Shown here one piece after another: positions 1 to 9,380 of a DNA stretch of 44,352 nt. The stretch is from contig CAYRJA010000013.1 in NCBI GenBank assembly GCA_964424455.1, positions 1-44,352 on the forward strand, read 5' to 3'. The translations under genes were made by a program, and so were the position numbers. This stretch comes from CAYRJA01 sp964424455. Its GTDB lineage: Bacteria; Bacteroidota; Bacteroidia; Chitinophagales; UBA10324. Numbering within the stretch: position 1 is the stretch's first letter; every line of letters starts with the position of its first letter. Below the pieces are notes generated by a model. It was not told where the DNA came from. It saw only the letters and a list, made by a program, of their open reading frames with translations, and searched no databases.

Positions 1-104
1 ATAACTTCCAGTTCCAGACAGCTAATCTTCCAAGTGGAATGTACACTGTTCGCTTGGTAACTGAAAAAGGTGTTTACACCAAGAATATTATTAAAATGAA
101 TTAG
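1..104 (+). CDS. C-terminal end of a T9SS-sorted protein (5' truncated by window)
   Basis: An open frame runs from base 3 to a TAG at 102-104 and encodes 33 residues ending in GVYTKNIIKMN. The pattern LPSGMYTVRLVTEKGVYTKNI is the last two beta strands of a Por secretion (T9SS type A, TIGR04183-like) C-terminal sorting domain, which directs a protein through the outer membrane via the type IX system before being cleaved off. Nothing can be said of the rest of the protein, which lies upstream of the window. A strong terminator follows 22 bases later, which supports this as a true gene end. Confidence 0.8.
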   Translation, partial: NFQFQTANLPSGMYTVRLVTEKGVYTKNIIKMN

Positions 105-125
105 GATATCTGTAAATATTGATAG

Positions 126-160
126 GCAAAAAGTCCGGTGAATCTCACCGGACTTTTTGC
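126..160 (+). terminator. Intrinsic terminator, 16-bp perfect stem
   Basis: GCAAAAAGTCCGGTGA (126-141), loop ATC (142-144), and its exact reverse complement (145-160). The A-run on the left and T-run on the right make it usable in both directions. It ends the T9SS-protein transcript. Confidence 0.9.
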
Positions 161-222
161 TTTTATAGAGAGCTTTCAGTCAAATGAATATCAGCAAAAT
201 TTATTCAGATTATATTTAACGC

Positions 223-1920
223 ATGAAATTTACCCAACTACCTTATTTACGGCCCGACATCACTTCATTTGAAAAACAATTTAATGAACTGCTGCAAAAA
301 TTCTCTTCTGCCGGTTCTGCAGAAGAACAGAAAAAGCTGTTAGAAGAAATATATAGACTACGCCGTAAAATGGAAACAGCTATGACGATTGTTTCTGTCC
401 GTAATTCTATTGATACTTCTGATAAGTTGTATGAAGCCGAACAGGATTTCTTCGATCACTATGAGCCGAAGTACAAAGATTTAATCATGAATTTTTATCG
501 TATTCTGATTCAATCTAAATTCAGAAATGAAATGGAAGAAAAACTCGGCAAGCAACTCTTTATGATTGCTGAGATGACAGTAAAAACATTTTCACCGGCT
601 ATTATAGAAGATTTACAGAAAGAAAACCGGTTATGTACCGAGTACACAAAGCTACTTGCATCAGCCAGGATTGAATTTCAGGGACAGACATACAACCTGT
701 CGGGACTTGGTCCTTTCAAACTTTCTCCAGACAGAAACATCCGTAAAGAAGCAAGTGAAAAATATGACAGCTTCTTTGAGCAAAATGCAAAACAGTTGGA
801 TGAGATCTTTGATGAACTGGTAAAGTTGCGTCATAACATGGCATTAAAACTCGGCTTTAAAAATTTTGTTGAGTTAGGATATGCACGAATGCAGCGGGTG
901 GACTACAATGCGGCTATGGTAGCACAATTTCGTCAGAATGTTTTGGAGGTTATTGTGCCACTTGCCACTAAAATGAAACAGCATCAGCAAAAACGATTGG
1001 CGCTACCCGAACTGATATTTTATGATGAAGGATTGGATTTTTATTCCGGAAATGCCAAACCAAAAGGAAATCCAGAATGGATTGTAGCGAACGGAACAAA
1101 GATGTATAATGAACTTTCGCCGGAAACGAGAGAGTTCTTTCGGTTTATGACGGAAAGCGAACTTATGGATTTAGTGAATAAACCCAACAAAGCAGGGGGA
1201 GGTTATATGACTTATTTCAGTGAGTATAAAGCGCCATTTATTTTTTCCAACTTCAATGGTACTTCGCATGATGTGGATGTGCTTACACATGAAGCCGGTC
1301 ACGCATTTCAGGCGTATAGAAGCCGGAATATTGAGATTGATGAATACCTGTCACCCACTTACGAAGCATGTGAAATTCATTCTATGAGCATGGAGTTTTT
1401 GACTTATCCGTGGATGAAACTGTTCTTTGAAGAACAAACAGACAAGTATAAATTCACTCATATCACTCATGCACTTATGTTCATTCCTTATGGAGTAGCA
1501 GTGGATGAGTTTCAGCATTTTATTTATGAGAACCCAACTGTAACACCTGCAGAACGAAACAGAATGTGGCGGACTATTGAAAAAAAATATCTGCCTCATC
1601 GTAAGTATGAAGGCAGCGACTATATGGAAAACGGGGGCTTCTGGCAACGGCAAATGCATATTTACCGCTCACCGTTTTATTATATTGATTATACGCTGGC
1701 ACAACTTTGCGCTTTTCAGTTTCGGAATAAATCTATAGAAAATCATTCGGCAGCGATGAAAGATTATATCCGCCTGTGTGATGCAGGAGGTAGTCAATCT
1801 TTTCTCGGTTTAGTGAAACTTGCAGGATTGAAATCACCGTTTGAAAAAAATACAATTATTGAAATAGTTAATGAAGTAGAGAAGTGGCTGAATGGTATTG
1901 ATGATATGTCTCTGAACTGA
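223..1920 (+). CDS. M3 family oligoendopeptidase (PepF-like)
   Basis: A 565-residue protein of about the usual size for the oligoendopeptidase F branch of peptidase family M3. It carries the zinc motif THEAGHAFQ with H356, E357 and H360, and the downstream YEACEIHS segment supplies the likely third ligand E384. M3 enzymes are cytoplasmic metallopeptidases that cut short peptides, and no signal peptide is seen, which fits. The N-terminal 200 residues are helical and charged, as expected for the M3 lid domain. It stands alone between a terminator upstream and a 161-base spacer downstream. The first ATG is used; there is no convincing Shine-Dalgarno, which is normal in Bacteroidota. Family assignment is firm; substrate is not known. 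Confidence 0.93.
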   Translation: MKFTQLPYLRPDITSFEKQFNELLQKFSSAGSAEEQKKLLEEIYRLRRKMETAMTIVSVRNSIDTSDKLYEAEQDFFDHYEPKYKDLIMNFYRILIQSKFRNEMEEKLGKQLFMIAEMTVKTFSPAIIEDLQKENRLCTEYTKLLASARIEFQGQTYNLSGLGPFKLSPDRNIRKEASEKYDSFFEQNAKQLDEIFDELVKLRHNMALKLGFKNFVELGYARMQRVDYNAAMVAQFRQNVLEVIVPLATKMKQHQQKRLALPELIFYDEGLDFYSGNAKPKGNPEWIVANGTKMYNELSPETREFFRFMTESELMDLVNKPNKAGGGYMTYFSEYKAPFIFSNFNGTSHDVDVLTHEAGHAFQAYRSRNIEIDEYLSPTYEACEIHSMSMEFLTYPWMKLFFEEQTDKYKFTHITHALMFIPYGVAVDEFQHFIYENPTVTPAERNRMWRTIEKKYLPHRKYEGSDYMENGGFWQRQMHIYRSPFYYIDYTLAQLCAFQFRNKSIENHSAAMKDYIRLCDAGGSQSFLGLVKLAGLKSPFEKNTIIEIVNEVEKWLNGIDDMSLN

Positions 1921-2081
1921 TATGAAACACTTTTATAAAAAATTTTTTGTAGAACTAAAGGTAAAGAGTATAGAATATAGCTCTTGTTGTATGGTAGATG
2001 AAGAGTAATCGAAAACTATAAAGTATTGTAAAAGGAAACTCTTATTACTCTTTTCAACTACTTTAGCGCAGTCAATTTAAT

Positions 2082-2723
2082 ATGGAACCTACCAGCAAAG
2101 AGCGTATTCTGAAAAAAATCCGGAAGGGATTGATTCACTCCACTTCACAACCTTTCCCGAATGTGGATGCAACCGGCTCTATTTATCCTGCACCTTCAGA
2201 TGATTTATCCGTGGTATTTGCAGAATCATTATCCAAACTTTCGGGTAATTTTATTTTTTGTGAAAATGAGAAAGAGATGATGGAAGGGATTTCTGCATTG
2301 GTGGAAGAGAAAGGGTGGAACTTTGTGTATTGCTGGGAAGAGGAATTACAAAAACTGATGCAGAAATATGATTTCAAAAATATCCGCATTGGTAAAAATT
2401 TAGAAAGGTCAGATGCCGGAATTACTTTGTGTGAAAGTTTAATAGCACGAACCGGCTCCATTTTACTTTCATCAAAGCAAAGTGCAGGAAGAGCGCTTCC
2501 GATTTTTCCTCCTGCACATTTAGTGATTGCTTATACTTCACAGTTAGTTTACGATATTAAAGAGGCAGTGCAGGCTGTAACACAGAAGTATGAAGGAATG
2601 CTTCCTTCTCTGATTTCACTTGCCACCGGACCAAGCCGTACTGCTGATATAGAGAAGACATTAGTACTCGGTGCACATGGACCGAAAGAAGTTTATGTTT
2701 TTCTGATTGACGACGCTGAATAA
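2082..2723 (+). CDS. LUD-domain protein (LutC/YkgG family)
   Basis: A 213-residue protein whose C-terminal two thirds match the LUD domain: an acidic N-terminal strand region, then GITLCESLIARTGSILLSS, AGRALPIFPPAHLVIA and the end ISLATGPSRTADIEKTLVLGAHGPKE, which is the family signature. LutC takes part in oxidation of L-lactate to pyruvate together with the iron-sulfur proteins LutA and LutB, but neither partner is present in this window, so the role here is uncertain. Bacteroidota often carry such an orphan LUD gene. The stop TAA shares its last A with the ATG of lpxH, so the two are translated from one message. A weak -7-like TACTTTAG lies about 20 bases upstream. Confidence 0.82.
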   Translation: MEPTSKERILKKIRKGLIHSTSQPFPNVDATGSIYPAPSDDLSVVFAESLSKLSGNFIFCENEKEMMEGISALVEEKGWNFVYCWEEELQKLMQKYDFKNIRIGKNLERSDAGITLCESLIARTGSILLSSKQSAGRALPIFPPAHLVIAYTSQLVYDIKEAVQAVTQKYEGMLPSLISLATGPSRTADIEKTLVLGAHGPKEVYVFLIDDAE

Positions 2724-3493
2724 TGAATTCCTTCCCAGCATTACCGGCAGGTAAAAAAATTTATTTTGCTTCTGATTTACATCTCGGAATTCCTGATAAG
2801 GAGAAAAGTTTAGCCCGCGAAAAAAGATTTATCAGATGGCTGAATGAAATAAAGAATGATGCAGCGTGTATTTTTATTGTCGGTGATTTATTTGATTTCT
2901 GGTTTGAATACAACAAAGTAGTTCCACGCGGGTATGTCCGCATATTGGGTAAACTGGCAGAGATCCGCGACAGCGGAGTTTTGATTTATTTTTTCACCGG
3001 CAATCATGATCAGTGGATGAACAACTATTTTGAGAAGGAATTAAATATTCCGGTTTATCATAAACCTATTGAAGCAGAGTGGAATGGAAAGAAATTTTTT
3101 ATAGGTCATGGCGATGGATTAGGGAAAGGGGATTACGGTTATAAGATATTGAAGAGACTTTTTCACAGCAGTTTTGCCAGATGGATTTTTGCACGACTGC
3201 ATCCGAACTTTGGTATTTGGTTGGGGAATTATTGGTCGAGGAATAATCGTTTAATAAATGGAGTAGAGCAGGAAAAATTTCTTGGTGAAGAAAAAGAATG
3301 GCTGATTGGATTTGCAAGAGAAAAATTGAAGACAAAGAAAATAGATTACTTCATTTTTGGTCATCGTCACCTTGCGCTGGATTACAAACTGAATGAGCAG
3401 AGCCGCTACATTAATCTTGGAGATTGGATTCGTTTTGACAGCTACGCAGTTTTTGACGGAAACGATGTTCAGCTGAAATACTATAAAGGGTAA
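2723..3493 (+). CDS. lpxH: UDP-2,3-diacylglucosamine diphosphatase (LpxH-type)
   Basis: A 256-residue calcineurin-like metallophosphoesterase. All metal-binding blocks are visible in order: SDLHLG near residue 18, GDLFDFWFEY near 55, GNHDQW near 95, GHGDGLGKGDYGYK near 130 and GHRHLA near 215. The GDLFDFWFEY block is typical of LpxH, which removes UMP from UDP-2,3-diacylglucosamine to give lipid X in lipid A synthesis at the inner face of the membrane. Bacteroidota LpxH-like proteins have this size. It overlaps the preceding and following genes by one base each (TAATG), indicating translational coupling in a three-gene operon. Confidence 0.88.
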   Translation: MNSFPALPAGKKIYFASDLHLGIPDKEKSLAREKRFIRWLNEIKNDAACIFIVGDLFDFWFEYNKVVPRGYVRILGKLAEIRDSGVLIYFFTGNHDQWMNNYFEKELNIPVYHKPIEAEWNGKKFFIGHGDGLGKGDYGYKILKRLFHSSFARWIFARLHPNFGIWLGNYWSRNNRLINGVEQEKFLGEEKEWLIGFAREKLKTKKIDYFIFGHRHLALDYKLNEQSRYINLGDWIRFDSYAVFDGNDVQLKYYKG

Positions 3494-4251
3494 TGGATAC
3501 TCTCATAAATATTGCTGTAAAGTTCTTTCTGATTGCATCCTTGCAAACTCAGGGTACATTCATTACTTCCGATAACCTAAGCAATCTGTATGTTGTTACA
3601 GTAAATAATTCATTGGTGAAATATGATTCAACCGGCAAGCAACTTTTTGCTTACAACACCAGAAAATATGGACAGCTAAAATTTGTTGATGCTACTAATC
3701 CTATGAAACTGTTACTGTATTACCCGGATTTCACTACCATTGTTTTACTGGATAATACCATGTCGGAGCTAAGTGTGATGAATTTGAAACAGGCAGGTAT
3801 CACCCAACCGTCATGCGTATGCCTTGCCATGGATAATAATATATGGGTGTATGATGCACAGGAATTCAAATTGAAAAAATTAAATCAGAATCTGAGTGTA
3901 CTGACAGAGGGCAGCGATCTGCTTTCGACTGCACGCGAAACAGCCGAACCCAATATGATGGTGGAGCGCGATAATTTTATTTTTCTGAACGATCCCGCGA
4001 AAGGAATTTTTATCTTCGATAATTATGGAATGTATTCTTTTTTACTCCCAATTAAAGGGCTGAAGGATTTGCAGGTATTTAACAGTAAGATATATTATCT
4101 GAAAGAAAACATTGTGCAATCCTATGATCTACAAACATTTCAAAGTAAGCCAATTCCACTCCCTGATTCATCGCAAGTGTTACAGTCAAGAATTGAAAGA
4201 GACAGGATCTTTCTCTTAAAAAAAGGTGAAGTGTCGTTGTACCGCTATTAA
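3493..4251 (+). CDS. Conserved hypothetical, beta-propeller-like, probably exported
   Basis: A 252-residue protein starting with a hydrophobic stretch (INIAVKFFLIASLQTQG) that could act as a weak signal peptide. The rest is made of short repeating strand pairs such as SNLYVVTVNNSLVKYDSTGK, NNIWVYDAQEFKLKKLN, and GIFIFDNYGMYSF, the look of an NHL/WD-like propeller with about five blades. Its start overlaps the stop of lpxH by one base, so it is the third gene of that operon; whether it has an envelope role is inference from that context. No catalytic motif is seen. I recognise it only as a Bacteroidota-type hypothetical. Confidence 0.7.
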   Translation: MDTLINIAVKFFLIASLQTQGTFITSDNLSNLYVVTVNNSLVKYDSTGKQLFAYNTRKYGQLKFVDATNPMKLLLYYPDFTTIVLLDNTMSELSVMNLKQAGITQPSCVCLAMDNNIWVYDAQEFKLKKLNQNLSVLTEGSDLLSTARETAEPNMMVERDNFIFLNDPAKGIFIFDNYGMYSFLLPIKGLKDLQVFNSKIYYLKENIVQSYDLQTFQSKPIPLPDSSQVLQSRIERDRIFLLKKGEVSLYRY

Positions 4252-4281
4252 ATCTTCTTAATAAGTTTTCTCTTTGGTCTT

Positions 4282-4289
4282 TATCTTTG
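4282..4289 (+). promoter_or_regulatory. -7 element TATCTTTG, likely prfA promoter
   Basis: An exact match to the Bacteroidota -7 consensus TAnnTTTG in the 182-base gap before prfA. It would start a leader of about 145 bases. Confidence 0.55.
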
Positions 4290-4433
4290 CAGCAATAAAC
4301 CATAATATCCACCATAACTTCAGACAGGTAAAACAGGAATTACAAGATGACTCAAATTGTATTTAATTCATTCTCTGTATAAAATGAATAAAGAATTATC
4401 TGACTGGAACTTCTGACTAAATAATTAACACAA

Positions 4434-5507
4434 ATGCTTGATAAATTAGAAGCCATAAAAGAAAAATGGGAAAATATTTCATTGCAGTTGAGTGACCCGC
4501 GCAATATTGCGGACCAGAAAAAATATGCACAACTCAACCGCTCTTATAAAGAACTGGAAAAAATTGTGCAGGTATATCAGCAATATAAACTTTTGTTGAG
4601 CAATATTGAGAACAACCGGAACATATTGCACAACGAAAAGGATGCGGATTTTGTGCAGATGGCAAAACTCGAACTGGAAACGCTTGAAACTGAGAAGGAG
4701 AAAATGGAGAGTCATATCCGGCAGATGATGATTCCGAAAGATCCTACTGATGCAAAGAATGCAGTTGTAGAGATTCGGGCGGGAACAGGTGGAGATGAAG
4801 CAAGTTTATTTGCCGGTGATTTGTTCCGGATGTATATGCGCTACTGTGAACAACGCGGATGGAAAGTGGAAGTGGTTTCAGATAATCCGGGTACGGCGGG
4901 TGGTTATAAAGAAGTGATTCTTGAAGTGAGCGGTGAGAATGTTTATGGCACTATGAAATTCGAGTCAGGTGTTCACCGTGTTCAACGAGTCCCTGCAACA
5001 GAAGCACAGGGGCGTGTGCATACATCGGCAGCAACAGTGGCGGTGCTTCCCGAAGCGGAAGAAGTAGATGTGGAAGTAAAAGAGTCGGATGTAAAAATGG
5101 AAACAGCCAGAAGTGGAGGAGCCGGCGGTCAGAATGTAAATAAGGTAGAAACAAAAGTGTTACTCACGCACATTCCAACAGGCTTAGTAGTAATGTGCCA
5201 GACCGAGCGCTCACAATTGGGCAACAGGGAAAAAGCAATGAAGATGCTTCGCACCCGTTTGTACGAAGCGGCAGTCCGCAAGCATGAAGATGAAATTGCA
5301 TCAAAGAGAAAATCAATGGTGAGTACCGGCGACCGCTCTGCTAAAATCCGTACATATAACTATCCGCAGGCACGTGTTACAGATCACCGTATCGGAATGA
5401 CGATTTATACACTTGCCGATTTTATGAACGGAGATATTCAGGAAATGCTCGATGCACTACAACTTGCAGAGAATGCAGAAAAGATGAAGGAGGAAAACAC
5501 TGTATAA
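4434..5507 (+). CDS. prfA: Peptide chain release factor 1
   Basis: A 357-residue class I release factor. The GGQ motif that triggers peptidyl-tRNA hydrolysis is at residues 231-233 in SGGAGGQNVNKVET, and the stop-codon reading tripeptide is PAT in RVPATEAQGRVHTS, which is the RF1 (UAA/UAG) form rather than the SPF of RF2. The N-terminal coiled-coil domain and the C-terminal SYNYPQ-like RTYNYPQARVTDHR block are also present. Length is normal for RF1. It converges on the M1 peptidase gene with only 5 bases between stops. Transcription probably begins at the TATCTTTG at 4282. Confidence 0.97.
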   Translation: MLDKLEAIKEKWENISLQLSDPRNIADQKKYAQLNRSYKELEKIVQVYQQYKLLLSNIENNRNILHNEKDADFVQMAKLELETLETEKEKMESHIRQMMIPKDPTDAKNAVVEIRAGTGGDEASLFAGDLFRMYMRYCEQRGWKVEVVSDNPGTAGGYKEVILEVSGENVYGTMKFESGVHRVQRVPATEAQGRVHTSAATVAVLPEAEEVDVEVKESDVKMETARSGGAGGQNVNKVETKVLLTHIPTGLVVMCQTERSQLGNREKAMKMLRTRLYEAAVRKHEDEIASKRKSMVSTGDRSAKIRTYNYPQARVTDHRIGMTIYTLADFMNGDIQEMLDALQLAENAEKMKEENTV

Positions 5508-5512
5508 TATTA

Positions 5513-7405
5513 TTATTGACTAATCAACAATTTGTAAAACCCTTTCTGATTTATCTTTAAAAGATAAACACCCCTTGTAAGGTCAGGTAAATTAACCGGG
5601 TGTCCGGAAGTGGTTACCCCCGAGAAAACCTGTTGACCTAATTCATTGAATAATATTAAATCCATTTCTTTCTCAGGTATAAAATCTGTTACAATTCTTA
5701 TCTGATGTTTTGCAGGATTGGGATAAACTAAAACAGTAAAACCGGACAACTGAATATCTGTAACAGAAGCAGAGATTACTAAAGAGGTGTCTTTAGTTAC
5801 TGCTCCTGATTTATTAATAATCCATTGATTGGGATCGAAAGTAAACCCTGTTACAGAACCGGAACACGGAATATTAAAATCAGAAGTGTTATCACTTATA
5901 AATAATTTTATAGTAGTATCACCTTCCGCTCTTTTTACTTTTATTTCAAGAGAGGTTTTAAATAAAGGAGTTTTTGCAGAAGAAGTTGTTTCTGTAACAC
6001 GAAGCATTAACCGGTCATCTTTCTGATTCCACTTCAAACCAAAAGTCGGATAACCATAACCATAGTACCACTGATTGAAAAAGTCAGTAAAATCTTTTCC
6101 GGTTGTTGCTTCCATTACTTGCTGAAAATCTTTTCCCGATGCTGTTTTTCCGCGAAATTGATTTTGATAATTTCTCAATCCTAAAAAGAATAATGAGTCA
6201 TTATTCACTTCAAATCTCAGTGAGTTAATAATCATTGCTCCTTTGTAATAATGCATTGCCCCGTCAAATACACTATTAAATGAAACGGTATCGGTACCAT
6301 GTATATAAACCGACCCATTTGGGTCAGAGCCGAGTAAAAAAGCATTAAATACACCAGCTTCAAAGTTGTTACACTTTGCAATTCTTGCTGCATTGGGTGT
6401 GGCAGAAGTAAATTCTGCATACACTGATTCACTCCAGGTTGCAAAACCTTCGTTGCAAAAAACATCTTTCCACGAACCGCAGGTAACATTATCGCCCCAC
6501 CATTGATGTGCAATCTCATGCGCCTCTACTTTGTATTGTGCGCCCAAAGAAATCATAGTTTGGTTCTCCATTCCTCCGCCAAGATTTACATTGGCAATTC
6601 CAAGTTTCTCATTGTAGAAAGGATAAAGCCCGAACAACTTGCTAAATACATTTAGAATTCCGGGTATATATCCTTTCGGATAGTCATACCCGTAATACTT
6701 TAATAGCATGGAATCGCTTCTTTCCTCCGGATGAAAATATTCTGTGTACTCTGAGAACTCACCCACCACAAATGAAATAAGATAAAAATCAATAGGATAT
6801 TTTGATTTCCATTCCCATCTTTTTTTGTTTCCTGTAACATCAACCACATTTGTTAAAGTGCCGTTGGATAATCCTTTTGAGTTTGCATCTGTTGTAATAA
6901 AAAACCAGGAAGAATCCGCTTTATCTGTAAGATCTTGCTTACAGGGAAAAACAGTATGGGCATAGTAAGGACACGTCATCGAGAAACGATGATTGCTGCC
7001 GGTAGTAGTTGCGGGAGAAGTCAGTGGACCACGATAGTAAACACGAACCGAAATAAATTGATTAACCGAAGCAGTAAAAGGGAGTAACACATTTAGCTCC
7101 ATTCCCATTTGTATTACGGCGGCAGATTGAAAAATACCGTTGTCTATTGAAGCTTTTACGGAATCAACTGTAAAGCCATCACTTAACTCAAGAGCAAAAG
7201 TATCAAGCTGGTTTACCAATGATTTTGCACGAACCAGTACATTCCCGGATATATCAGGAGTGGCAGCTTCAATATTCAAATCAAGGTAGTAAAAATTAAC
7301 ATCATACTCCTTTTCCCGGAGTATGTGTGGCAATGAAGGTCTTTGTGCTGCTCTCAGATTAGAGAGTGTCAGAAAAAAAAGTAAAAAAAATAAAAGCTGT
7401 TTCAT
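5513..7405 (-). CDS. Secreted M1 family aminopeptidase-like protein with T9SS sorting domain
   Basis: A 630-residue protein with a signal peptide (MKQLLFFLLFFLTLSNLRAAQ). The M1 zinc site is complete: H296, E297 and H300 in AHEIAHQWWGDNVT and E319 in FCNEGFATW. The exopeptidase loop GGGMENQTM (family GxMEN) precedes it, so an aminopeptidase activity is likely. After the catalytic part and a short beta domain the protein ends in a T9SS type A sorting domain (VLVYPNPAKHQ ... GVYLLKINQKGFYKLLIS), so it should reach the cell surface or medium. It is monocistronic: a -7 element lies 6 bases before the ATG and the gene converges with prfA. A nutritional protease role is inference. Confidence 0.92.
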   Translation of the reverse strand: MKQLLFFLLFFLTLSNLRAAQRPSLPHILREKEYDVNFYYLDLNIEAATPDISGNVLVRAKSLVNQLDTFALELSDGFTVDSVKASIDNGIFQSAAVIQMGMELNVLLPFTASVNQFISVRVYYRGPLTSPATTTGSNHRFSMTCPYYAHTVFPCKQDLTDKADSSWFFITTDANSKGLSNGTLTNVVDVTGNKKRWEWKSKYPIDFYLISFVVGEFSEYTEYFHPEERSDSMLLKYYGYDYPKGYIPGILNVFSKLFGLYPFYNEKLGIANVNLGGGMENQTMISLGAQYKVEAHEIAHQWWGDNVTCGSWKDVFCNEGFATWSESVYAEFTSATPNAARIAKCNNFEAGVFNAFLLGSDPNGSVYIHGTDTVSFNSVFDGAMHYYKGAMIINSLRFEVNNDSLFFLGLRNYQNQFRGKTASGKDFQQVMEATTGKDFTDFFNQWYYGYGYPTFGLKWNQKDDRLMLRVTETTSSAKTPLFKTSLEIKVKRAEGDTTIKLFISDNTSDFNIPCSGSVTGFTFDPNQWIINKSGAVTKDTSLVISASVTDIQLSGFTVLVYPNPAKHQIRIVTDFIPEKEMDLILFNELGQQVFSGVTTSGHPVNLPDLTRGVYLLKINQKGFYKLLISQ

Positions 7406-7410
7406 GGTTT

Positions 7411-7418
7411 CAAAAATA
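7411..7418 (-). promoter_or_regulatory. -7 element TATTTTTG for the M1 peptidase
   Basis: Matches TAnnTTTG on the minus strand, with its last base six bases before the ATG, so the predicted start of transcription falls on the start codon (leaderless or nearly so). Confidence 0.5.
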
Positions 7419-7476
7419 CAATTAAATAGATTTTAAAATTAAGTTGAAGTATCACTTTATTTCCGCATCTGATTTC

Positions 7477-7484
7477 TACTTTTG
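7477..7484 (+). promoter_or_regulatory. -7 element TACTTTTG for the cystathionine-family gene
   Basis: Exact TAnnTTTG match 25 bases before the ATG at 7510. Confidence 0.55.
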
Positions 7485-7509
7485 CACTCTCCAAAACTCT
7501 TTTTAGAAA

Positions 7510-8649
7510 ATGAAATTCGCAACTAAAGTTTTACATGCCGGCGTTGAACCGGATCCGTCAACAGGCGCTATAATGACTCCGATATTTCAAACCTCAACTT
7601 ATGTACAGTCAGCGCCGGGTGAACATAAAGGATACGAATATGCACGTACACAGAATCCTACCCGCGATGCCTTACAGAAAAATTTAGCAGCTCTGGAGAA
7701 TGGAAAGCATGGACTGTGTTACAGCAGTGGCATGGGTGCAGCAGATGCTATTATGAAACTGCTTTCACTGGGAGATGAAGTGATCAGTACGAATGATTTG
7801 TATGGAGGAAGTTATCGTCTGTTCACAAAGATTTATGAGAAGTATGGAATCAAATTTCACTTTGTATCTATGAGTGAAGTGAAAAATATCGGGAAGTATA
7901 TAAATAAGAATACGCGGATGCTTTGGATTGAAACTCCTACTAATCCGATGATGAATATCATTGATATTAAAGGAGCGGCTGCTATCGCCAAAGCAAATAA
8001 AACAATAGTTTGCGTTGACAACACTTTTGCCTCGCCTTATCTTCAGAACCCACTCGATCTCGGCGCAGATATAGTCATGCATAGTGTTACGAAATATCTT
8101 GGCGGTCATAGTGATGTGGTGATGGGTGCGGTTATTACCAACAATGACTCACTATATGAACAGTTAAAATTTATTCAGAATTCTGCCGGCGCTGTTCCCG
8201 GACCACAGGATTGTTTTCTGGTGTTACGCGGAGTAAAAACATTACACCTTCGTATGGAACGCCATTGTGAAAACGGAAAGAAGATTGCTGACTTTTTACA
8301 AAATCATCCGAAAATTGACAAAGTATATTACCCCGGATTGCCCTCTCACCCGAACCATAATATTGCAAAGGCACAGATGCACGGATTCGGAGGTATGATT
8401 AGCTTCACTCTGAAAGGAGATAAGATAGAAGATGCACTGAAAGTACTCAGCGGGACAAAATTATTCTCACTTGCTGAATCACTCGGCGGAGTGGAATCTT
8501 TAATCGGTCATCCTGCAACCATGACACATGCTTCCATTCCCAGAGAAGAACGAATAAAAAACGGATTGGTTGACTCTCTCATCCGTCTGAGTGTTGGAGT
8601 GGAAGATGCGGATGATTTAATTGAAGATTTGAACAAAGCAATCGGATAA
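7510..8649 (+). CDS. Cystathionine gamma-synthase/gamma-lyase family PLP enzyme
   Basis: A 379-residue enzyme of the Cys/Met metabolism PLP family. The PLP lysine is K195 in MHSVTKYLGGHSDVVMG. Other family blocks are YARTQNPTRDALQ, SSGMGAADAIM (phosphate-binding region), ETPTNPMMNIID, VDNTFASPYLQNPLDLGAD and the C-terminal SLGGVESLIGHPATMTHASIP. These enzymes either join O-acyl-homoserine with cysteine or split cystathionine; the sequence cannot tell synthase (MetB) from lyase (MccB/CTH) safely, so no symbol is given. It is cytoplasmic and a tetramer in known members. It is a single gene transcribed divergently from the M1 peptidase. Confidence 0.92.
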   Translation: MKFATKVLHAGVEPDPSTGAIMTPIFQTSTYVQSAPGEHKGYEYARTQNPTRDALQKNLAALENGKHGLCYSSGMGAADAIMKLLSLGDEVISTNDLYGGSYRLFTKIYEKYGIKFHFVSMSEVKNIGKYINKNTRMLWIETPTNPMMNIIDIKGAAAIAKANKTIVCVDNTFASPYLQNPLDLGADIVMHSVTKYLGGHSDVVMGAVITNNDSLYEQLKFIQNSAGAVPGPQDCFLVLRGVKTLHLRMERHCENGKKIADFLQNHPKIDKVYYPGLPSHPNHNIAKAQMHGFGGMISFTLKGDKIEDALKVLSGTKLFSLAESLGGVESLIGHPATMTHASIPREERIKNGLVDSLIRLSVGVEDADDLIEDLNKAIG

Positions 8650-8680
8650 ATTCTTCATTACAACCTATATATATTTCTAT

Positions 8681-8688
8681 TAGGTTTG
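8681..8688 (+). promoter_or_regulatory. -7 element TAGGTTTG for lemA cluster
   Basis: Matches TAnnTTTG, 22 bases before the lemA-family ATG. It lies in the right arm of a weak inverted repeat (AACCTA at 8662-8667, TAGGTT at 8681-8686). Confidence 0.45.
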
Positions 8689-8710
8689 TTCTGGCAAAAA
8701 ATAAATCAAT

Positions 8711-9301
8711 ATGAGAAAAACATTAATCACACTTGGAGTAATTGTAGTAATCATCTTTATTATCTACAGCACCTTTAAAAGTTTCCAGAATAATCTTGTA
8801 AATAAAAATGAAGATACTCAGTCGAAATGGGCACAGGTGGAGAGTCAGTACCAGCGTCGCCTTGACTTGTTTACCAATGTGGTGAACACGGTAAAAGGTT
8901 CTGCAGAATTTGAAAAGTCCACACTGGAGGCAGTAATAGAAGCACGATCTAAAGCAACCTCTGTTACAGTTGACCCATCCAAACTGACACCGGAATCTAT
9001 TGAAAAATTCCAACAGGCACAGAATAATCTGAATTCTTCGTTCAGCCGGCTGCTCTTGGTGATGGAGCAATATCCTCAGTTAAAGACAACAGATGCTTTC
9101 CGCGACTTTCAGGCACAGATTGAGGGTACAGAAAACCGAATTAACAAAGCGCGCGACGACTTTAACCTCTCCGTTCAGGATTACAACAGTTATATCAAGC
9201 GTTTTCCGAATAACATTTTTGCCAATATGCTGAACTATACGGAGAAAGGATATTTCAAAGCACAACAGGGAGCAGAGAAAGCGCCGGAGGTAAAGTTCTG
9301 A
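8711..9301 (+). CDS. LemA family protein
   Basis: A 196-residue protein of normal LemA length. One N-terminal membrane segment (TLITLGVIVVIIFIIYSTF) is followed by a helical domain with the family blocks LVNKNEDTQSKWAQVESQYQRRLDL, then TVKG and the end FPNNIFANML with a final phenylalanine-rich tail. LemA proteins are membrane-anchored with an exposed helical bundle; their function is not settled. The two TPM-domain genes downstream are the usual neighbours of lemA across bacteria, and the three probably form one transcription unit with an 80-base gap after lemA. Confidence 0.93.
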   Translation: MRKTLITLGVIVVIIFIIYSTFKSFQNNLVNKNEDTQSKWAQVESQYQRRLDLFTNVVNTVKGSAEFEKSTLEAVIEARSKATSVTVDPSKLTPESIEKFQQAQNNLNSSFSRLLLVMEQYPQLKTTDAFRDFQAQIEGTENRINKARDDFNLSVQDYNSYIKRFPNNIFANMLNYTEKGYFKAQQGAEKAPEVKF

Positions 9302-9380
9302 TTGACATTTCAAACCCAACAGGTAAACCAAGAACTGTAACAGACACTTTACTTTGTTCAGTATGATAAATTATTAATCC

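Noticed and set aside
8662..8686. AACCTA/TAGGTT inverted repeat as a terminator after the cystathionine-family gene
   Set aside because: Only a 6-bp A+T-rich stem with a long loop and no T-run; kept only as a remark on the promoter.
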